DNA of 64,000 nt from Glandiceps talaboti (taxonomy: Eukaryota; Hemichordata; Enteropneusta; Spengelidae), in contig NC_135553.1 of the NCBI RefSeq assembly GCF_964340395.1, forward strand, positions 15,463,501 to 15,527,500, read 5' to 3'. Position 1 is the first letter of the stretch. Every line of letters begins with the position of its first letter. Below, one piece after another: positions 49,670-64,000 of the stretch. The notes below the pieces were generated by a model. The model worked only from the letters and a program-made list of their open reading frames with translations. It was not told the origin of the DNA and did no database searches. The position numbers and the translations under genes are program-made.

Positions 49670-56803
<7,134 letters not shown>

Positions 56804-57367
56804 TGTGAGAATGGTTATCCCATTTATATGTACTTGACAAACAGACTGCTATTTCATTGGTAACAATGTGATGTAGAAAAAAAACCCTCCATGGTGTTAG
56901 CACTGTCACAGCTATACATCGCCATGGCATCTAGCATCGCACTGATGGATATTGCAGAATATTATTTTTGTACACCAGTTCACATCACAAACAAAAATTG
57001 ACAGAATGAATGGCATTTATTGAACTTTGAACCCCTTCGTCCTGTAATTTTTGCCGGAACAAATTGAAATTTTCTTTTTAGTTGTCTAATTTCAATTTTG
57101 TTTGCCGGATAATTAATTAGTGTCTCAACAGTAAGCAGTTGTTCTAGTTTGGAAAATACAAAGAAACTGAGGGGTCCGTTGTGTTCCAAAAAAAAAACAT
57201 TATTTATTTTTTTCATGAAAGAGAATGAAAACAGGCGGCAAACTGCTTCTGTATAGTCCTATTGTAATGTAAGCTGTTGAGTATTTTGGTATGATCAAAT
57301 CATGTTTTTTCTTATAATTGTCTCTTGATTAGTTTAGCTACAGTTCACCTTACTTTCAAATAGTTGG

Positions 57368-57373
57368 AATAAA
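57368..57373 (+). promoter_or_regulatory. Candidate UBE2I polyadenylation signal
   Basis: AATAAA 565 bases after the UBE2I stop, followed about 40-60 bases later by GT/T-rich sequence (TTGTCTTTTTGTGTCTGTT). A further AATAAA is at 58589-58594. Confidence 0.4.
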
Positions 57374-57494
57374 TCTAATGACAATTGATCAATAGTAAAT
57401 TATTCATGTTGTCTTTTTGTGTCTGTTAGTAAGTGTCAAAGGTCATTGTAGGCAATAGAGATTGAAAGCTTAGTTATCGAGAAGCTACTTTGTG

Positions 57495-57528
57495 CCCCAC
57501 CCCCACCCCCACCCCACCCCACCCCACA
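57495..57528 (-). other. C-rich tract with strong G-quadruplex potential on the minus strand
   Basis: CCCCACCCCCACCCCC followed by repeated ACCCC gives at least six runs of four or five G separated by single bases on the opposite strand, the classical quadruplex pattern. Confidence 0.85.
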
Positions 57529-57730
57529 TCCATTCCTAGCCGTAGAATTTTGTACTTAATCGCCAAAACATGGACTATTGCTCTAACTCTTTGAATGTCA
57601 TGTAGTTGTATCATGCCCCCCTAGTAATTGTATGCTGTAAACATTAAATTGGGTCTTCGTTTATTGGTGCATACATGATGTTTCATATTGTGAATCCAGT
57701 GTTTTATTACAGGGGAAATGAAGTTTCCTT

Positions 57731-58056
57731 GGTGTTTCACTCATGAGACATGATGTTTTAAATAACAGAAAGATAGACACAATACAATTCTAGACTAACA
57801 ATAACAGAGACACCAGCACACACAGTAGAATTCTCTACCCAATCATATTGAACAGTTGATCAACATTGCTATTTCTTCACAGTGCAATAAAAACAGGCTT
57901 GTAATGGTTTCAGTTGTTTATTTTCCAACTGATAATCAGCATGTTAACTTGTCTACTTCTACAGCCAAACTGTGTTCGCTACCTAGAGTTGTTTATTTTG
58001 CATTTGAAGTTGTCTGGGTGTGTGTGCAAAACATTGTGTCTTATGCGTGAAACACC
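57731..58056. mobile_element. MITE family C, copy 3 (best preserved)
   Basis: The terminal inverted repeat GGTGTTTCACTCATGAGAC at the left is the reverse complement, bar two bases, of GTCTTATGCGTGAAACACC at the right. At 326 bp it is too short to encode a transposase. Other copies are at 35939-36372 and 39779-40090. Confidence 0.9.
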
Positions 58057-58769
58057 AGGGCATCTTCATTTCTCCTGTAACTGGTGCATTACATGTTGTA
58101 TTGCATTGTGTTAGGCCACACCCAAGATACTGTTATGGTAATGTACTACATGACATTCTAAGCTTAAAATAAGCATGCGATGATGAAATAACATGAAATT
58201 ATAAAGAAGCGCCCAAGTGAATCCTTCAACACGTGTTCATTGGGCATTGTTACATGTGATCTTACAAATCAGACTATTTTTGTGGATACAGCAATAACAA
58301 ACGTGCGGTTACAGACATAAGTTTTGAAAGTGCTCCCCCCCCCCCACCCGAAATCGGATTTATTGGATTTCATTTCTGTTGAAATATTGACTAGAGAGTG
58401 TAAGATTTTATTCCTGATAATTAATGTTGATAGAAAAAGCAAAATGTAAAAATCTGTGAAATGTTAAATTCTGTATTTATTTTGTGTTTTGAACTTTTAT
58501 ATACCATTTTCTACCCCAAACTGACATCAAAATACAGAACTAGTTAGTAGGAATTATGTAGTTGTCCACCCGTATCTATCGTCATTTCAATAAAAGTTTT
58601 TATCTGTTTCTGAAAACAATTACAATGTATCTTATTTGTAACTGTAATTAAAACAGGAGTGTGTTTGACTCCACAACCTGTACGTTGTATGTTGAATCTT
58701 AAATTTGATAAGGGACGATCGCACAATGTCACACAAGCTCAATATACGAACCTTGTTTATATAGGACAA

Positions 58770-58788
58770 CCCCCCCCCCCCCCCCCCC
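58770..58788. repeat. Poly(C) tract
   Basis: Nineteen consecutive C. Confidence 0.95.
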
Positions 58789-60621
58789 TAAATGAATGTT
58801 CACAGGTGCAATATAGACACGTTTATATAAATATGTAATCCTTAAAATATTGTAGGGGTCACACCACTACAATTGGTGCAATGTAAAACATGGTAAACAC
58901 ACTAAAATACTATCTGAAATCCAGCACTGTATATACATGTATCACATTAGAAGTAAATTTTAATCAACTCATATATATATACATCTGAGTAGTAAATACA
59001 GAACCTGTTGTTATCTTTGAAAAGTTTGAAAGTTTTCAAAATTTGGTTAGAAGTGCAAAAATTGAAGTTCAGCCATCGCATTGATGCCAGACCCCATCAA
59101 CCTCTAAATAAACAAAGTTCGTTTATTGAGCTTGTGTGACATTGTGCAGTCATCCGTAATGATTTAGTAAGAGATAGATTGTTTGAAACTTTCACGTAAT
59201 TGTACTTCACATTAGCAAAGTATGTATGAAATGGGAAAAACATTTAAAGCTGCCATTGTCATGAAAAAGTGACATTTTTGTATTCTCTCATGGACTGACC
59301 TTCTAAAACGAGAATTAAATTTAAACACAAGCTTATGTATGTGCTATCAAATGAGTTGAGATATTTGCAAAAACATGATGTCGTAGAAAGATTATTTTTT
59401 CTTCAAAATTTGACTTGCCCATGCCTATGTGCATGAACATTTGTTCATATTACTTATAATGCATGGTATGGTGGTATTTTACCAATACAACTAAATACAA
59501 CGGTTAGTTTGAACTTTGATACATAGGTGTATAATACTCGTCTAGTGATTTTTCAGGGTTCTCTTGAAGATATATTAATAATAATATATATAAGTGGTTT
59601 ATTTACCCAATCGTATAAAATTGATTACAAAATATTGGTAACAAAAAAATCAAAAGAGAGAAGGGTACCTCATACCTCCTTAGGGAATCATGACAGGCTA
59701 ATCGTTTGAGAGAGTGCCCCCATCTGTATGAGAGAGGTTCTTTTATTATACTTTTATTACATCAGAGTAAAAAGAAATCACATTCCACCATCTTTCGGGT
59801 CAAAAAATCTGAGGCAATGTGAAGCTTTTACAAGTTTGCCACTGATTGGATATACTTTATCACTCACTAAACAATACAGCTAACAGATATGCTTGTTTCC
59901 TGTGTTTTCTAACCAATCAGAATGAACCTTATCAAGTGTTCCACATATGAGAAATATCTTGTCTTTTTCTACTGCAAATGGAATGGTACAAACTTTTATA
60001 TTGATGTACAATGAAATAAAATGTTTGTCGATATTATATTCATAGGCAGAAAAGAGAAGGTACTTATTGGAAGTTGGCAAATATGTGTATTTTGAAGAAG
60101 AAAAAACTTTTGTTGGAATGTGAATCAGACGTTATACTTTTTATGGTATAACAGAATCCTTTAAATTCTGATCATTGTTATGTATTGTTATATCTTTACA
60201 CAGATTTTACTGTAGAATGTCAACTTTCAGCTAATTATTAAAGTTAGACACAAATTAAAACAATTGTTCAATGTGGTAGATTATAGGAGTGAGTGATATT
60301 GGTGTCTTGGTCATGCAGATATATAAATGTAATCATCACCGTGTTGTCAAGATAGTGTAAACATTGGAAGTCTCCAAAATATAAAACTGGAAGATCCTGG
60401 AAGTCGATAAAAATGAACACTGGTGAAAACCCGGGGTGAAAACTCAATATCAGAAATGCTGCCCCGCTGTGAGTGTAATATACATCAATATCCTGTAAAT
60501 AGCTTATGTAATCATGATGCGACAATAGTTTTAGTTTGTGTCTTGCTTAGCTCATGGAGGTAGAAACACAGTAGTCCTAAACCTCCATGCTTAGCTGAAC
60601 TCTAGCTTTCTGCAGTCTTGT

Positions 60622-60994
60622 ACAACTGCTGACATTGAAGCATTGACAAACGGAACCTGTTATAAACAGGGAGAGTAAACAACTGAATTGGATTAATAAC
60701 ACTTGGAACAACATGTTAGAAGTACAGAGACTTGCATTACATTCCATCATTTCATAAGAACAGTTTTATGGCTTCTTTGTGTGTACATGAAATGAAGGGG
60801 AACTTCAAATTTGTTTGTGAACATGAACTATTAATGTAAAGAGGCCATACAACTTTTCTTGTCAAATGATGGAATGTAATACCAGTCTCTGTACTTCCAA
60901 TGTGCTGCGCCTAGTAGCATTAATCCAATACAGTCATTTACTTTCCCTATTTGTAACAGGTTCCTTTTGTCCATGGTCTGATGTCAGCAGTTGT
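60622..60994. mobile_element. Foldback element, 373 bp
   Basis: Perfect 14-bp ends ACAACTGCTGACAT ... ATGTCAGCAGTTGT. The arms stay similar inwards (GGAACCTGTTA, GAATTGGATTAAT, AGAAGTACAGAGACT, ATTACATTCCATCAT) to within about 60 bases of the centre. Confidence 0.9.
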
Positions 60995-61002
60995 GTATTA
61001 TG

Positions 61003-61252
61003 CCATATATATAGACTGTTGACAGTCGCTCACGCCTTTTTTTTCCTACGTTTTATCTAAACTCCGATCCGGCGCAACACTAGTATAATCGCAAACTGAT
61101 GTCGAGGGCCGAAGGCCCGAGTGGTCGAGGGCCAAAGGCCCAAGCCTTCGGCCCTCGATATCAGTTTGTGATTAGACTAGTGTTGCGCCGGATCGGAGTT
61201 TAGATAAAACATAGGGGAAAAAAGGCGCAAGTGACTGTCTACATATATATAG
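61003..61252. mobile_element. Near-perfect palindromic foldback element, 250 bp
   Basis: The arm CGTTTTATCTAAACTCCGAT, CCGGCGCAACACTAGT, CAAACTGATGTCGAGGGCCG is repeated in reverse complement with about four mismatches in 70 bases. It has an additional internal inverted GGGCC(G/A)AAGGCCC. The ends are TATATATAGAC-rich. It starts 8 bases after the previous foldback element ends. Confidence 0.92.
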
Positions 61253-61506
61253 TCACCTTTAATGTGAGTACATTTGTGTTTTAACTTGGCACTGTTGTAA
61301 GTAGCACTGTTATAGGAGTACACAGATACAAACAGTCATATGTTAAAACTTTGTACATCTTCAGTTTTCACTCTTTATACTCCCTTTGTCTTTCTTAAAA
61401 ATTTGAATTTAACTTTTATTGTGTTTTAGGGGAACTTCTTCATATTATATTTTGTACCCACACACATGCTACTCTCTTTCCGTCAATTGTACAAAATGTA
61501 AGTCCA

Positions 61507-61660
61507 CCCTTAGTCTAGCTGCTAGACCTCAGGCTTTCTTCTGATAGATATGAGGGTAGAACAACCCATTTGGACTATCACCCTCGCTAGCAACCTTTGG
61601 TTGCCTTCACAGTGAGCAGCATAGCCCAAGGGGTCTAGCAGTAAGACTAGTCCACCCTCT
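61507..61660. repeat. Degenerate inverted repeat
   Basis: AGTCCACCCTTAGTCTAGCTGCTAGACCTC at the left (first 20 bases AGTCCACCCTTAGTCTAGCT) matches in reverse complement GGTCTAGCAGTAAGACTAGT ... CCACCCT at the right with several mismatches. Confidence 0.5.
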
Positions 61661-61694
61661 GATATCATGGTAATTTGGAGAAAACTGCTGAAAA

Positions 61695-61855
61695 TGCTGA
61701 TGATATACTCTCTTGTTGGTAGTGTTTGGATGAATTCATTGCCAAGGTCAATCACAAGATATCTCTTTTGTTGGTAGAGTTGGATGAATTCATTGCCAAG
61801 GTCAAACCAATGAAGATATGCTCGCTTGGTGGTAGCATTTGGATGGATGCAGACA
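61695..61855. repeat. Three-copy tandem repeat, about 58-bp unit
   Basis: Units with GATATACTCTCTTGTTGGTAG and TGGATGAATTCATTGCCAAG. Confidence 0.85.
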
Positions 61856-62080
61856 AAACTACACACTTCTTATTTTAGACCAGAATTAATACTTTCCAGC
61901 CAAAGTAAATAGTTCTTGCAAGCTGGGGCAATGAAAAATCTGGTGGCATGTGTTTTTACTGTTGCTGCAAATTACATGTAAAAGAGGCATGTGGGTTTAT
62001 GACAATGCTGTCGTCAATTTGTATGACCACTCGAGTGCATTTGTATGGCTGAGTATATATATATAGAAACATTGTATATT

Positions 62081-62215
62081 ACAATGAAATTGAAATGACC
62101 AGCATGAAAGGAATAGACACAAAGAGTGTAATTGTTTATATACAGGGGTCTTATTAATTGAGTTGTCTACAGTTGTGTCTATTCCTTTCACACTGGTCAT
62201 TTGAATTTCATTGTA
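62081..62215. mobile_element. Short foldback element, 135 bp
   Basis: ACAATGAAATTGAAATGACC and AGCATGAAAGGAATAGACAC at the left return in reverse complement as GTGTCTATTCCTTTCACACT and GGTCATTTGAATTTCATTGT at the right, with three mismatches in 40. Confidence 0.9.
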
Positions 62216-62315
62216 TTTCAATAGTACACATACAGGCCCAGTTATATACATATATACATGTGATAGTTATCCATGAGTCTAAATTATAAATTTCATTAAC
62301 TCTAGCATATTTTGT

Positions 62316-62326
62316 GTGTTTGTGTA

Positions 62327-62378
<52 letters not shown>
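62316..62378. repeat. (TG)n microsatellite
   Basis: A TG run of about 60 bases with slight interruptions at the left. Confidence 0.95.
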
Positions 62379-62380
<2 letters not shown>

Positions 62381-62831
62381 GTAACACTTCCTGGGCTTCC
62401 CATGGTTTGGCTGTTAGATCAACAAAGGATCAGAAAGGACTGGCGTCATAAGACCATCAACATTCGAAATAAACAGGTTTTGTCTCGATATATGTGGCAT
62501 AAGAGTACGCACTAGGCTACTGTCAAGATAGTCAACTTACGTAAGACAAAATTATTTATTAAAAAATTTATCAAATATGAAAAGGTAAAAAATGTATTAA
62601 ATAACTCAATATATAAAATGCTATTCTTTGTTGTCGTACCATTATTATTGTAAGCAGTTGTACATGAACAATTGCAATATATTGATTTTATCGCCGTTCA
62701 CACAAAAATCAAATATCTTGACATCATGTTTTGACATGATATAGACGAATACAAAAGCAGCCAGACTCAACTTTGAGGGCGTTGTACACGTTCCCACTAT
62801 GCTTTGCAGCAGCCTTCGCCACGTCGCCTAA

Positions 62832-62843
62832 GCCGCCATATTG
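62832..62843 (+). promoter_or_regulatory. YY1-type site in the KDEL receptor promoter
   Basis: GCCGCCATATTG is an exact match to the known metazoan YY1 core (GCCGCCATNTTG). It lies 39 bases before the start codon, where this site is common at TATA-less promoters. The sequence around it (CACGTCGCC) is CpG-rich. Confidence 0.65.
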
Positions 62844-62881
62844 CAGACTTCACCTTCGTCCGTAGTCGTTGATACTTCAAA

Positions 62882-62972
62882 ATGAACGTTTTTCGGTTAG
62901 TTGGAGACTTGTCTCATGTTGCGGCTATCATTATCTTGTTGCTGAAGATATGGAGGACCCGGTCATGTGCAG
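62882..62972 (+). CDS. KDELR: KDEL receptor (ER lumen protein-retaining receptor), first coding exon only
   Basis: Seven-membrane-segment receptor that binds KDEL-tailed proteins in the Golgi and returns them to the ER in COPI vesicles. The exon encodes [20 protein letters not shown] and [10 protein letters not shown] plus one base of a glycine codon, then the donor GTTTGT. It matches the first 30 residues of human KDELR1/2, including Arg5, the DLSH turn and the first hydrophobic segment [11 protein letters not shown]. The exon 2 start (ISGKSQ in the family) is not found before 64000, so the gene continues outside the window. Which vertebrate paralogue it corresponds to cannot be decided from this exon; invertebrates usually have one gene. 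Confidence 0.93.
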
Positions 62973-64000
62973 GTTTGTATAATTTTTTTTCAATATTCCC
63001 CGTGTTTCAGTAGGGAAATTTGTAAATAATCGCCCACCGGCCGGTAAAGTTGTCCACCGGGCGAGGCATGACTTCCAACGTGGCGTCTGCAAAGCAAAGG
63101 GCCTCAATCGTTTGGATAATTTTGCCAATGATAGTTTCGATTGTATGACGGGTTTTTTTTCACATATGATTAAAAATTGTCGATGATTATCACCGTTGTG
63201 AGTAGGAGGTAAAAATACAGGGTTTTAGTACGAGTGTTGGTGTACTCGCAATCGGACTTTCACTGATGACCGACCACGGACCAGCTGTTCTGGTCAGTAC
63301 ATTCAAATGAGCGTTCCTCGCAGCAGTCATTGACCAAGTATGTGATCTGCGACACAGATCATATAGTACATCAATGTATGCCGTGGTTTAGTCTTACACT
63401 AGACATCTATCCAACGTGGCACTTTGAACGACCAGCAGTCATTGTCGTTCGATAGTAACCAGGAGTTTTAACTTTCCAATTGAATAGAATTATATTATAT
63501 TATGATAGGTAATAAAACACAAATTTGTGGGGCACACACACATACATGCGTTTCGATTTAGGATTAGAAACATTAAAATGCACAAATCATTGCTAGTGTG
63601 AATAATATGGACAAACCCCTCATGCAACTGTTTTTTGCGTCTGAGTGTCATCCTATATGTCGACATAGCAGTGGGACATCTAATCTTTTGACATTTACCT
63701 TTCCGGGATGTCCTCAATGAATGAATAACTAAATAAAGAGTTATTCTTTGCATTGCAGGAAATGACATTAGACCCCTTCACCACTAAAGCTCTAAAAGCA
63801 GTGGTGAAAGTTAAATACACTTAATTATGTAAATTGAAAACTCAAATTCACCTCCAATTTGCATGCACACCTTTGTCATGCAGAAATCAAGAGTCTAAAG
63901 TACCAACACAGTCAATGACAATTATCCTAATTTCAGATACTAGTATCCCGATTATACTAAATTACATCTCACTTTTTATTGCCTGCAATTATGCGTAATT
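62973..64000. other. KDEL receptor intron 1 (partial)
   Basis: No second exon seen. The first 500 bases are CpG-richer, as expected just downstream of a promoter. No repeat element was identified. Confidence 0.6.

Larger units (their letters stand above)
56804..62881. other. UBE2I-KDEL receptor intergenic region
   Basis: No coding exon recognised on either strand. It contains the UBE2I 3' UTR, a C-rich tract, two poly(C) runs and one copy of MITE family C. Three foldback elements lie between 60622 and 62215, with a short tandem repeat near 61695 and a TG microsatellite near 62330. Confidence 0.6.

Noticed and set aside
61522-61866. 114-codon minus-strand frame
   Set aside because: Spans a three-copy tandem repeat and a degenerate inverted repeat; no known domain.

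Overview
The window is eukaryotic nuclear DNA. It is AT-rich and almost without long open frames. Protein matches appear only in short blocks bounded by GT/AG splice sites, and introns run from a few hundred bases to 12 kb. Microsatellites, minisatellites and short inverted-repeat elements are abundant. The proteins look like those of a non-vertebrate bilaterian animal. The repeat style (runs of GTCCGTCC, 'AATATGGC(T/C)GCC' units, many foldback elements) fits a marine invertebrate such as a hemichordate, lancelet or lophotrochozoan, but I cannot name the species. All recognitions are from memory of the families; no search was run. Layout: (1) 1-5084, no recognisable gene. (2) 5085-29331, minus strand: complete COPS3 (COP9 signalosome subunit 3), 13 coding exons, 431 aa, with a 12-kb intron 11. 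(3) 29332-31706, region between the divergent COPS3 and CCNC starts. (4) 31707-32522, plus strand: cyclin C in one uninterrupted exon. (5) 34915-44347, plus strand: POLG2 (accessory subunit of the mitochondrial DNA polymerase), 11 coding exons, 402 aa. (6) About 47700-56803, plus strand: UBE2I/UBC9 (SUMO-conjugating enzyme), a probable noncoding first exon plus 7 coding exons, 159 aa. (7) 56804-62881, no gene, dense in foldback elements. (8) 62882-62972, plus strand: first coding exon of a KDEL receptor, which runs out of the window. These are unrelated housekeeping genes (protein turnover control, Mediator kinase cyclin, mtDNA replication, sumoylation, ER retrieval), and nothing in the window suggests that they work together. 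For every multi-exon gene, all exon phases join without a frameshift. The most unusual feature is that tandem duplications repeatedly fall on intron-exon borders. The acceptor region of POLG2 exon 6 is present about seven times, and the last POLG2 exon is followed by about eight degenerate copies of itself. The acceptor of COPS3 exon 12 is triplicated with a 75-bp period, and COPS3 exon 5 has a partial copy next to it. A 30-bp minisatellite carrying the branch-point-like word CTAAC abuts the last COPS3 acceptor, and a 20-bp duplication abuts the acceptor of POLG2 exon 2. The rest of the noncoding sequence holds several families of inverted-repeat (MITE-like) elements, some in two or three copies within the window.
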